Below are positions 12,228-23,687 of a DNA stretch of 64,000 nt, one piece after another. The translations under genes were made by a program, and so were the position numbers. The DNA lies in the NCBI GenBank assembly GCA_029255685.2, contig CM055319.2, forward strand, positions 38,574,530 to 38,638,529, read 5' to 3'. Position 1 is the first letter of the stretch. Each line of letters begins with the position of its first letter. The stretch is from Silene conica. Taxonomy: Eukaryota; Streptophyta; Magnoliopsida; Caryophyllales; Caryophyllaceae. Under the pieces are notes generated by a model, which saw only the letters and a list, made by a program, of their open reading frames with translations, was not told the origin of the DNA and ran no database searches.

Positions 12228-15200
12228 TGTATTATGATACAAGTTGTGATGTGAATGCTCTTCTTACTTGAATTAGGGCATGAAAGCAAAGATAAGGGAA
12301 AAGAAAAACAAGCATAATGGATCAAGGGAACTAAGAGTAGCTCCACTCGGGATGATCAAGGAGCTTTGTTTTTCGCTTATTTTGTTAGTATTTCAAGTGT
12401 TGTAAGAACAATTTAGAACCTATGTTTTATTTCCTTGTTGGACGAGGAAAGGGTAATCCTTGAACAATTTGTTGTATTTTGGATAATGTAGTGACTTGGC
12501 TTTCAACCCAAGTCACTATCGGTTTTATATTTATGTTCTTAATTAGTTTAAACACTTGCAAATCTTAAACATAAAATAGAATTGATTATTACATTTCAAT
12601 GTATAACCATTGAAACCGAATAGGTATAGGATACTTAATTCAAATCAAATCAAAATCAAAATTAAGTTTAGAACTCAATTATGAGGAAAAGTAACAACCA
12701 TCCAAAACTATCTAAGTTTTAAATCAAATATTTTCTGTAATAAATCATAAGGGTACACAAACCAACATCAAAGTCATTGCTTGTGGCCTTAGTAGCTATC
12801 TTTGGTAATGAAATGGGATTATTATTACAAAGATAGAGTGAGAGAAATTTGAAAAGCCACAAATAGCACATGATTTTGAGAAGCACAATAGATATGATCT
12901 ATTGTTGAATAGTAGGATTTATTGTGTTTTGGTTGTGTAAGAGATTTAGAAGGTAGATTAAGTTGTGGATAGGTTCTACGATTGAGAAAATCTACACCTT
13001 ATGGTTTTAAAAGGTAGATTAGGCTGTGGATAAGATTCTACGCCTTATCATCCCAAAAGTTGTGGATAAGCCCAAAGGTTGTGGATAAGATCTACGGTTT
13101 GGTAAAAATCTACGCCTTATATCCCAACGGCCCCGACCCTGGGGGATACTTCAAGAATAAATTCTTGAAGTTTGTAAGGAAAAGTTCTATACATGGATAA
13201 GATCCATGATGGAGTCCTCGTACAGTATAAGATAAGATAAATGTGGGGAACTGAAAGTTCCCACACACAAAAATTAAATACCATAAGAAAAGACTCTTAT
13301 AGAAACTACGGGAGGACACTCGAAGAAAATTATTCAAAAGATTTTGTAAAGGCTCAAGAAAGGATTCTTGGATTTAGATGGTGATCTAAATGTGCCAATG
13401 CAAAATCTCAGACCATGAAATTTATAAGATATATATGCCAATAAATGAGATTTATTTGGAGAAGCATAGGTTGACATGAGGATGCCAGCAATCTACAAAG
13501 TTAAGGGTAACTTTGTTGAAAGTAGTAAAGTAATTCATTGAGAATGAATTCAGTAAACTCAGTAACCGCTTTTCAAAAGGGTATTTGAAATGGATGTGAC
13601 TACTAGCACATATGGTTAAGTCCCAACCATTTCAATTCATTAAATGTTAAGGAACATTGAATTGAGTGGGAGCTTTATGACGATTTACGGTTAAATGTAA
13701 AGTTCAGTGGGAGTTCTCGCTCCAGGATTTGAAGCTATTGAGTCATGGGTATGACTTTGGGATCTTCAGAATCAGGCAAGAACAAGAGTTTAGTGGGAGT
13801 AAACGTTATCTAAAACAACTCATTGCTCATTTGGAATGAAGCATTGATACTTATGAAAGGTACACGAGTTTTGGTTCTAGATGACATATTGATATGAATT
13901 AAATCTAATTGAACATGGAATGTTTGGTTGAGATTATAAGAGACTTCTTGTTATTAGTATTAAGGTTGTTCATGGGGATGAAGATAGTATAGCCATGATG
14001 GGATCATGGAAATTTATCGAACCTTAAGTACTATTGTTTGCACGTTTAAATCGCTAATGTTTCCGCCATTAGTATAATCGTGTAAAGTGGATGTGCGCCG
14101 CTTGCAGGACAACCTTTTGAGCAGCTGTTAAACCAATGATTAAACCTTGATCAATTGTCAAAGTATTCTCCAATGAAGATGAAAGACAAATTCAAGATTT
14201 TGGAAGATAACTTAGTCATATGGTAAAAGGTTTGCAACGACTCAAGTTCCAAGATACCAAGCAAAGATTTGTGATAATCTTTGGCTTACATTCATTGACT
14301 ATGCATCTCAATGACTTGTATTTTAACTACATGGTCATCACAAGATTCTACAAAATGTATAAATTCACAAATTATGTAACAGCATTGCTATAGCTGGGAG
14401 TTATACAATGCACATAATGACTTATCTCATTAAGATAAAATAGTGAACGCTCGCACGTGGTAAACCTGGTTTACTCAATATAAAGATAATTACAATTTTA
14501 AGGGATATGAACGAGAGACCCTTAAGCTAATTGTAAATTAAATGGTGTTCAAAGGTTGACCACTTGGATGGTGTAATCCACTAATTGTTTGAGTTATTTA
14601 TAACTCACGAAAGGTCAAGTAAAATTCAAATGGAATGGTAAGACCATATTGAACCCCATTAAAGTGAATTGAATTATCATGACCTCGCCCCTAGTTGCTT
14701 TAGTGAGGTGACATCTCAATGCAACCGGATGTGTGATGCGATTGATGACGAGTTCAATTGCCATAGAGTCATACGGGATGACTAATCGATCACCTAGGCA
14801 TAGACATGTTAAGATACATTTGCCGGGCTAATGACCGTTGATAGAGCTCTGGCGTAATCTTATTAAAAGACTGCCTAGTCGTGGCGGGAGCATCTATCGT
14901 GTTTCACATGAGTCAGTTCTTGGACTAATGACTGTTCTCTGAGGTGGCATGGTTTTCAGATTAACTTTCAATTATGTCCTAACACCTTCGTAACTGGGGT
15001 TTATAAGGACATATTTTGGGTTATGATGGGATGTGGCCAGCCGGAAGGAATAAGTCGATTAGGAATTGTCCACCCCTTGTCAGGGTTGAGAAATATCTCT
15101 AGGCCACTCGAGGAAAATAATAACTAGAAATGCGTCGCCACGCTCGGAAGGTATCTATGGTAGATAATTCCGGTCAGTAGTTATAACTCCAGATCGAGAT

Positions 15201-15310
15201 AAACCACTCTAGATTTAAATCAATTGCCGGCACGACCTGAGAGGACGCCATGCATTGAGTGGGAGATAGTAATAGGGCAAGAGAATTGGTGACACACACT
15301 TGTCTCAGAC
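12228..15310 (+). other. Element H 3' non-coding domain
   Basis: About 3.1 kb without a convincing gene. Roughly 12990-15310 is shared, inverted, with element I (61183-63556), so it is a conserved part of the family and not random filler. The small frame at 13110-13337 recurs in I at 63217-63444 only through that homology and shows no protein motif. The part nearest the LTR is also recognisable in Copia-2 between pol and 3' LTR. 12228-12960 is unique to H here and AT-rich. Confidence 0.7.
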
Positions 15311-15321
15311 AAGTGGGAGAT

Positions 15322-16610
15322 TGTTGGAGGAAGTGTCCTCGACAACAGTGTGTTGACGTAATTAAAACTCATTTGAATGAAACACAACTGGGAGTGTTAC
15401 TCTTTTAAAGTCGACTGATCAACATTTACCGATAATGATTGGCTGTCTAGAGTTTGACATTATCGTCATATGATGGTGGTGATCAGTTGATCCCTTAAGG
15501 TCATATCTTTAGGGAATTCCGTCTCAATGGAATAATTAATTAATATTGTATTGGATACGAATTAATTAATAACTGGAAATTTGGAAATAATTTTACATGA
15601 CGAATATTTTTATAATGGGATTATAATAATAATAGTCAAAGTAATAAAATCGTTTTATTACTCGGTTTTTATTTATTCGTTTAGGAAACGATTAAATTGA
15701 GAATGAACACGGTTGATCATAAAATTACAAAGAGTTGTAATTAAAATTATGATATTACATTTTATACAATAATAATCTCGAAATATTGGGATAATTATTT
15801 AAATGTAATAAATTTGTAAATTATGAATTTTAATAGTTAAAATTGCACAATTAACAAATTGGGTCATGTGTTATGGGACATGTGTGACATGTTACAAATT
15901 AACACAATTGACAAAGATAAAATGGGTCCATAAAAGACCCATTTCAGCCGTGTATTTGTGTAGTATGTAGGTTGTGTGTGTGTAAGATGATTGTGTGTGT
16001 AAGTGGGTGTGTAAGTGTGTAAGTATATGTAAGGCATATTCTTGCCTTTGTGTAAGACTTAGAAGGCCATGCATTGGCCTATTTGGGGAAGCCTTGGCCG
16101 GCCAAGAGCATGAGCAAGGAAGCTCATTTTGCCCCTTATATACCACATAACACACACTACACATAGTTAGTTGTTGTGAGCAAATGCTTCATCATTTTTC
16201 ACTAACACATTCATACTACAACCTCCTTCATACTCATAGTACTTAGAAATAGTTTTTCTAAGTAAGAAATTATTCATATACTAATAATATTAAGGATAAT
16301 ATTATTAACATTTCTAGTGTACTAATACTAATTTTCTAGTAACAAAATTTTTGTTAGTTTGAGATCGGGTCCTTGATACGTATCTTTTGGAGACGATTTT
16401 TGTTAGATCGTTATAAGGGTATTTCGGTTATTGAAGACTCAAGTAATAGGTGATTATTGAGTATAAACCTTCTAAAACCAATGTAAGGACAATCACATCT
16501 TATGATATCATCATGCATGCATAAGATCTTATTAAGTTTTATAACCTAAACTTAAAGAAACAAAACTCACATTAGATTTGAGTATAAAATCAGGAACTTA
16601 GTTCCCAACA
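15322..16610 (+). repeat. Element H 3' LTR
   Basis: 1289 bp, TGTTGGAGGAAGTGTCC to AGTTCCCAACA. It is immediately preceded by a polypurine tract and is about the same length as J (1309 bp) and I (1304 bp). A GT-rich stretch at about 15950-16030 creates the small minus-strand frame 15892-16164, which I do not regard as a gene. Confidence 0.88.
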
Positions 16611-17915
16611 TTATTTAAGAGCCTTTAGCAAAACATTCTCAAATAAATAGAGCTGTTACCATCTCGGAATGTCCGAGGTAGTGAATAACAAAGTAAAACA
16701 AACCAAAGTACTTTATATAAAAAAACTGATTAAATTTAAACTTTTGATATTACAACTACTACACAAAGAATAAAAGTACAACTGATAACATCTAAGTATG
16801 TGATCTAAATCTAAGTGGATCCAGCCATGTCTCTCTCCATGCCCAAGCTCCTAATCCATCTGTCTCTGACCTGTAGAATCTACTCCCCATTCCGGATCAT
16901 CGTAGGTGTACACGAATACACTGTCAACCTCGCGGTTAAGTAGGATAACACAATAATTATAATGCAACAGATAAATGATATGCAAATGCCATGATATGCT
17001 CGGGCTCAATCACAATCTCAATCTCAAACCCGAAACACCAATCTCAAACCCGAAACACCAAGCCATACCGAACCTCCCGGCAGACTATAATCGGTCGTCA
17101 CCGAACACCAGCTCAATAGCTGATAAGACACCAGGCCTGATTTGCAGAACCACCCTGGGCTTTATATCAGAACAATATCTGACCATAACCTTCTCAGTAA
17201 CCAATGCATATGCTATGCTCATGAATGCAACGATATAAATTACTCAATCATGCTATCAAATAATGAAATGCTCATGCAATTACCAATAATCCAAAAACAA
17301 TCCAACCAATTATCATTCTCATATCAATCATACTCAGCATCCATAACACACAATACCACATCTATTCGTAACACATCATAGAGTAGAAGGTCAGTGTATC
17401 CTACCCGGATAGCAAGCTACTCCAATGAGTATCCCGAGCACGTAAAGACAGATATCTTCCACAACACCGTTACCTTTAACAATTAACAAATAACAATTAC
17501 CCATCATACAATTAAACCCGTCAAGCCATTAACAAATGACCAATTATCGAATACAGTGTATCACCCGTAAGTATGTAATTACAACTTATTTAATATCGTC
17601 ATGCTCATTAACTATCGTACTTGTCTCATAGGTAACAATTTATAAATTAACTACTTGATTAATTATAATTATAAACTTCGTCTTACACACGATTATACGA
17701 ACATATATAACCGTTAACAAATCACTCTAGACATAACCTCGAATAACTATAATAACAACAATTAATTAACAATACTAGCTAATTAACTTGAATAATAAAA
17801 TAAGGTACCGTCACAAAATAAATTAAGCAACTCAACTAATTAAACTAATTAAATTAATAAGAACATCAAATTACTAATAATTATATTAATAATCATAATA
17901 ACAATAATAACAACA

Positions 17916-17976
<61 letters not shown>

Positions 17977-19552
17977 GCACGTGGACAAGAAAACAACAAC
18001 AACAAATACCAACATTAAAAAAACGTAACATTAGTCAGCCCAAAAAGCCGTGACCAACAGCCCCTCTCAGTACATAACCCTTTTGATAGCCCCTGAACTC
18101 AGCCCTCTCGACCACCCTGACCGTAGCTGAACCACCACCAAAACACGGTGGCTGGCACCCCTGCACCATGACGCATCCCTAGACACCAACCACGACACCT
18201 AACTTGCCTCAACCACCCTTCGAAACTAGTCTCAAAACACGCTGGTCACTAACCCGTTCCCCTGTTTTTCGGCACTCACCGTTTCATCCCTCTGCAAAAC
18301 GACTTAACCACTAGATAACACCACTATAACCACAACCAACCACCCCTCATCGACACCTCACATAACCCACAACCCACTGGTGACAGCCACCAGGCTTCGA
18401 CACCGCTCAAACCACCCAAAACAACCGTTCAAAAGCTGCTGAACACAAGGCGAAAATTTTAAATTCTGCAACTCTTATTCGGCTGTCCAAAACAGCCTCC
18501 TAAAAGACTGTCACAAGTAAATTTCCGACCACCACACACAACCCTACAACCACCAATATAATATACAAACATCCTATTATTATTAACCATAGACTCATGC
18601 CCAAAACAAATCAAAACAATAGTTGAATTAACATAAAAAGAACACGACACAGGAGGAAAAACACGAAACTGAGTATACATATAAGTTCCTGTCGACATTC
18701 ATGGTTGGTAAAACGATACCCACGGTGGTCCTATGGTGGTTTAACGATGACCCACATGTTTTACGTACTTCATAGATTATATATAATTAGAATTTACAGC
18801 TAAAAAGACATAAAGAGGTACGATAAACTACCTATGAATATTGTGCTGCGCAATGAACACGATGATGGTGATGACTGTATGCTGCGTTTTCCTTCCCTTA
18901 TTCTCCTTCGAAACTCACGTTGGTTGGGCTGGTGTTTGAGGTAGGAGTATGGAGGCAGACGAGGTAGATGGTGGCAGTGTTTTACGAGGGTATGGAGGCA
19001 GATAACATAGGGTTTGATGTATGAGATATGTCGATGGTTGTGGTAGGGTTTAAGGATGATTAAAGTCTAATCTTTTATTCTTTTGTTTCTCATATCACGA
19101 CCCAACCCATCACGCATCTCGAGGTAATATCCCGCTCCCAACTCGTAACTTAAAAAAAAATAAAAGAGTACGTATAATTAATTATACCAATTAAATTGTG
19201 TAGTTAGTATTATTAAATATTTATTAAATTAATTATAATAATATATAAAAATTAGGATTTAAATATAATTATGATTTAAATAATAAAACAAGTGTAATGA
19301 GAAATGAATATAAAATAGAAAATATATTTTAATTATAAATATATTATCAAAATTAAAGAAATACAAATGAAATGTCATTTTATGAAATAATCCTCAAATA
19401 TAAAATGATTATGAAATACGAAATAATCGTAGAAATACGATTTATAAAATAATAATATTTACGTGAAATACTTTATAAACATTCCATTTGAAATACTTGT
19501 ATAAAATATGGTTTGACTGTCGTTGACCAAGGCTAAAATACGGGGTATTACA
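16611..19552 (-). repeat. Element C: large LTR of the A/B superfamily, cut at its start by H
   Basis: Begins at TTATTTAAGAGCC, which matches the B LTR from a dozen bases inside its terminus, and ends CGGGGTATTACA at 19552. The missing start should lie beyond H on the left. It shares the layout of the A and B LTRs: AAT microsatellite, then a C-rich island (about 18030-18440), then an AT-rich tail. Its right edge falls inside the transposase pseudogene. Whether it is a solo LTR or part of a full element cannot be decided from this window. Confidence 0.75.
17919..17976. repeat. AAT microsatellite
   Basis: Uninterrupted AAT/TAA repeat of about 19 units in the C LTR. It gives the poly-leucine frame at 17849-18031, which is not a gene. 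Confidence 0.95.
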
Positions 19553-20353
19553 GAAACAAGTGCATGTCCTCAAGGTGGACCCTTCTACCATTTGTTTGCA
19601 ACAGAATCAAAATGCAAGCACAGGGCAACCCGTGAGTAACCTGTAGCGCACATCCACAATGTTCTTCAAGCCCGTTCCCCAGCTCAATCCCTCTCTCAAT
19701 CTCAGCTTCCAGTAACCTAATGGCTTTGATAGACACATGTCCTCGCAATAAGGAGAATAACCGACCAGCACTTACAGGCTTGCTCCGCGATAGCTCTAAC
19801 TCATGTCGAATCTTCGAGTGTTGAGCTTCAAGCATGGAGTGAATACGAGCCCACATAGTGTCAAGGTTTAAGTTTTGACTCTTCAACCAAGACTTCAAGA
19901 GGGAATGACAGAACTCTACCCGAGAAGTGGCCGTGTTACCGAGGTGGAAGTATTGGTTCGTATACAAAACAACGAACTTCTTCTTGTATGTACCCCATGT
20001 TCTTATGACATAATCGGCCAACTCTCCCCAATTTTCAGAAAAAGCTTCTCATGCACTCCTAAACTCAGCAAGCGTGGATGCATTGATCACGCGGTACCAA
20101 CCGCTTTCTTTACTGTGCATTATCATGTCTTTGTACCACATCATCTTCTTCGAGCTTAGTGTAACTTTCTCCACGGCGCGGTTCAAATGCCAACAACACA
20201 AAATGTGAGAAGTGTCTAGATAGAGGGACTCAATAGTGCGGATCAAGCCCAACTCTCGGTCAGTGACAAGGGTAGGCATAGGTGAATCCATAAGTAGCTC
20301 CTGTAATCTCCCCAACATCCACCCTAAGTTGTATCATTTTCAGACAGAAGGAG

Positions 20354-21662
20354 TGTTGGAAAATGAATTCCTAATTTTATACTCAAAATTAATGTGAGTT
20401 TTATTTATTTAAGTTTAGTCATTAAAACTTAATTAGATCTTATGCATGCATGATGATATCATAAGATGTGATTGTCCTTACATTGGTTTTAGAAGGTTTA
20501 TACTCAATAATCACCTATTATTTGAGTCTTCAATAACCGAAATACCCTTATAACGATCTAACAAAAATCGTCTCCAAAAGATACGTATTAAGGACCCGAT
20601 CTCAAACTACGACTATTTTTGTTACTAGAAAAATAGAATTAGTATACTAGAAATATAAATAATATTACCCTTAATATTATTAGTACGGAAATAATTTTCT
20701 TACTTGAAGAACTATTTTCTAAGTACTTACAAGCATGAATATGAGATGTAGTAGTTATGGGAGATGTGTGTTAGTAACAATAGCCAAAGACTAGCTTATT
20801 TGTGCATGCAATGAGTAGTATTTATAGAGCAAAATAATGCTCATATGCAAGAGCACATGGCCGGCCATCCTAAGCCTTTTATGGCCTATGCATGGTCTCT
20901 TACATCTTACACAAAAGTGAGCAAGATACCTTACATTGTTCCTTTTGCATAACACTCAACCTTTGCATACTAGCACACACAATCTCATTGTTTATTCAAG
21001 CACACAACTTCCACATACATACTACATTACACGGCTGAAATGGGGTACCAAATGGACTCATTTTATCTTTGTCAATTGTGTTAATTTGTAACATGTCACA
21101 CATGTCTCATAACACATGACCTAATTTGTTAATTATGCAATTTAACTATTAGAATTAATAATTTACAAATTTATTACATTTAAATAATTATTCAAATATT
21201 TCGAAATTATTATTGTATAAAATGTAATATCATAATTTTAATTACAACTCTTTGTAATTTTATGATCAACCGTGTCATTCTCAATTTAATCGTTTCCCAA
21301 ACGAATAAATAAAAACCGAGTAATGAAACGATTTTATTACTTTGACTATTATTATTATTATAATCCCATTATAAAATATTCGTCATATAAAATTATTTCC
21401 AAAATTTCTAGTTATTAATTAATTTGTATCCAATACAACACTAATTAATTATTCCATTGAGACGGAATTCCCTAAAGATATGACCATAAGGGATCAACTG
21501 ATCACCACCATCATATGACGATAATGTCAAACTCTAGACAGACAATCATTATCGATAAATGTTGATCAGTCGACTTTAAAAGAGTAACACTCCCAGTTGT
21601 GTTTCATTCAAATGAGTTTTAATTACGTCAACACACTATTGTCGAGGACACTTCCTCCAACA
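20354..21662 (-). mobile_element. Solo LTR J (H/I family)
   Basis: 1309 bp bounded by AGGAG on both sides (20349-20353 and 21663-21667), ends TG...CA. It matches the H and I LTRs and reads on minus. With no internal sequence and an intact duplication, it is the product of LTR-LTR recombination. It splits the MULE transposase between its catalytic region and the CCWHLN block. Confidence 0.93.
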
Positions 21663-22638
21663 AGGAGCACAGTGGCAATTAAGAAGGAGGATCCACAAGG
21701 TGTCACGCCAACGATCCCAATAAGTGCAATCTTCAAAATGTTGGTCTTGTAGGTAGCGTCGATAAGAGCTACATGTGGGTAAGCACGAAAAAGTTTGACG
21801 GATTCTGGATGAGCCATAAACACATGATGAGTTAGCTTCTTCGAATCGGGATCTGATACGTGCCACTCCACATAATTAGCAGCAACTGCTATAGCCAAAA
21901 GTTGTTGAACGGGATTCCTACTTCCTCTCATCTCACGCTGAACCTTGTTCGACTCGCTATAAATTTGCCCGCTAGTTGGTTGGGGTTTATCCGGGGTACT
22001 TTGATGAAGACCGTTCTTGATATCCCTTGGCGGAATCGATGCCCGGACTTGTTGCCTCACGAATTCTTTCTCTTGTGCATCCAAACCAGCAAAATGTCTA
22101 TCCCCATCCTTATAGTTTAATACTTCCTGGTTGTGATATCCACCATTCAGAGAAGTAATAACGTACCAAACAATCGTCGAGTTCCCATCTACAACATCGG
22201 CGTACTCCTGCACGGCTCGAATCCTAAACAATATCCGCACTTAGCCGACCCTCTCTTACTAGGATTCTCCGATTTCTCAGGATCGATCTTCTTTCTGGTT
22301 CGGTCGTACCTTGGACATCGAAAGTATGGCCCGAGCAACTCCGATTGTCTACGATTTTTGGCCCCATTTGTTGCTTTTACTATAGCAAAACTGTTATCGT
22401 AAGCTATTTTCTGAGCCCAGTCAAATGCCTCATCCCGACTTTCAAAAGATGAAACCGTCTCAAATAGGCGGTTGCAATTAACCTCATTTCCACCAAACTC
22501 CTCAAACGAATCCTGTTAACACGCAAAATTGTTAATGGCTAGATTAAAAAATATTAAAAAAACCTAAATTTATCTTAAAAACTTAATAAAATGACGTAAA
22601 AATAAGGGACTTCAAAACTGGTTGTCCTCACCATATAT

Positions 22639-22926
22639 GGACGTGAATAATACACGTCCAAACCAAGGAGGGACGTATACTATTCACGTCCAACTCCATC
22701 AGGGACGTGTAAATCACACGTCCAACACCTTACGGGACGTGCGATTTACACGTCGAAACCACGCATAGACAGCCAAAACTCACATCCTCACCAACACTGG
22801 ACGTGGATGTTGCACGTCCTTACCACCCATAGACGGCCAACATTCACGTCCAAACCGTCATAGGACGGGAATTTTTCACGTCCTAACCTACCTAGGACGG
22901 AACTTTTTCAAGTCTAATGCAAAATT
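22639..22926. repeat. Nine 32-bp palindromic repeats in the MULE intron
   Basis: Units start at 22639, 22671, 22703, 22735, 22767, 22799, 22831, 22863 and 22895, exactly 32 bp apart. Each is a 21-bp imperfect palindrome of the form GGACGTG, seven bases, CACGTCC, followed by an 11-bp spacer often beginning AAC. Several arms contain ACGTG, the core of ABA-responsive elements. The array lies in the intron at 22513-23050. Confidence 0.92.
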
Positions 22927-23320
22927 TTGATCCTATAGTTTGCTGTATTCAATGGCTTCTACGTATAATTCAACCTAATATCAACTAAATGGCTTAAACA
23001 TGTAATTCAATAAAAATTAATTAAAAAAAATTTAGATTTTAGTTACTTACCGATGAATCGTTGTTTGACATTGAATCGTTGTCGTTGTTTGATGTTGTTC
23101 GCTGTTTTCTACCGATTTTTTAGAATAGTTGTTTTTGTGAGGTTTTGTTTGAGAGAATAATTTCTAGAGAGATAAGAAGAAAATGGCAAGCTGTTTTTTT
23201 TTATATAAAAAACGTCGACGACCTTTCACAACACCCAAAATTAATAAGACACGGTAGAATATCGAAAGTTTTTGTGTTTACTCTAATACAAAATAGACAC
23301 TCCGTAGAAGATATTAATTG

Positions 23321-23589
23321 GCCGACGTGCGTATAATTGATTTGAGTAGATTTCACGTCGACCCTCGTCGGCAAAATGATCCCCTCAATAAAGGGTGAGG
23401 AAAAAGAAGAGACACGTGTGGGTACTATACTATTGATAACAAGTGGCGTATGACTATAAGAAAAACATTAACATACTCGATTGGTAACATTAATGCACTC
23501 CGTACATTTAAACCCCACACAAAGTAACCACTCTTTTAAACCGTGATTATTAATATTATTATTATTATTAGGAATTCTGTAGTATAAAA
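23321..23589 (+). promoter_or_regulatory. Stress-type promoter of the LTI65-like gene
   Basis: GCCGACGTGC at 23321-23330 joins a DRE/CRT core (GCCGAC) to an ABRE core (ACGTG). A second DRE core lies on minus at 23367-23372, a CACGTC at 23354-23359, and a strong G-box/ABRE, GACACGTGTG, at 23411-23420. TATAAAA at 23583-23589 is about 100 bp before the ATG. DREB/CBF and ABF/AREB factors are known to bind such sites in RD29-type promoters; their use here is inferred. Confidence 0.75.
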
Positions 23590-23687
23590 TCTGATAGTGA
23601 TCATTCCAAATTTGAAAGAGTAGATATTATTCCAAGGAAGTGTTATTTACAAAAAAAAAAAAAAAAAAACAAAACTAAATAAAAAAA

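Larger units (their letters stand above)
11834..16610 (+). mobile_element. Element H: copia-type element with gag but no visible pol (3' part)
   Basis: Runs from a gag fragment (11834-12227) through about 3.1 kb without coding frames to a PPT (AAGTGGGAGAT, 15311-15321) and a 3' LTR (15322-16610). The 5' half lies left of the window, beyond Copia-1. No protease, integrase, RT or RNase H motif lies between gag and LTR, resembling gag-only TR-GAG elements. A secondary pol deletion is the alternative. The LTR is related to J (20354-21662) and I (59879-61182). The right flank TTATT should be its target duplication but cannot be matched here. Confidence 0.8.
19553..23071 (-). pseudogene. MULE transposase (FAR1-like), broken
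   Basis: Two exons are visible on minus. Exon 1 (23071-23051, MSNNDSS) ends in the donor GTAAGT; exon 2 starts at 22512 after CAG. Exon 2 has a FAR1-type DNA-binding region (about 22500-22245), a MULE catalytic region (HVFMAHPESVKLFRAYP, ALIDATYKTN at 21860-21670), then CCWHLNRAVEKV near 20200 and a SWIM-type end, HGLPCACI near 19600. Such proteins cut and paste Mutator-like elements. Lesions: frameshift near 22240, solo LTR J at 20354-21662, frameshift near 20335, a Trp-to-stop change at 20049-20051, and loss of the 3' end to LTR C. I could not locate terminal inverted repeats. Confidence 0.85.

Noticed and set aside
13110-13337. A 75-codon frame repeated at 63217-63444
   Set aside because: Explained by DNA homology of elements H and I; it is on the antisense strand of both and has no recognisable motif.
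17849-18031. Poly-leucine membrane-like protein
   Set aside because: Translation of the AAT microsatellite.
22639-22926. CRISPR-like array: nine repeats at a fixed 32-bp period
   Set aside because: The repeated part is itself palindromic and diverged, the 11-bp spacers are related to each other, and it lies in a plant transposon intron with no cas genes.
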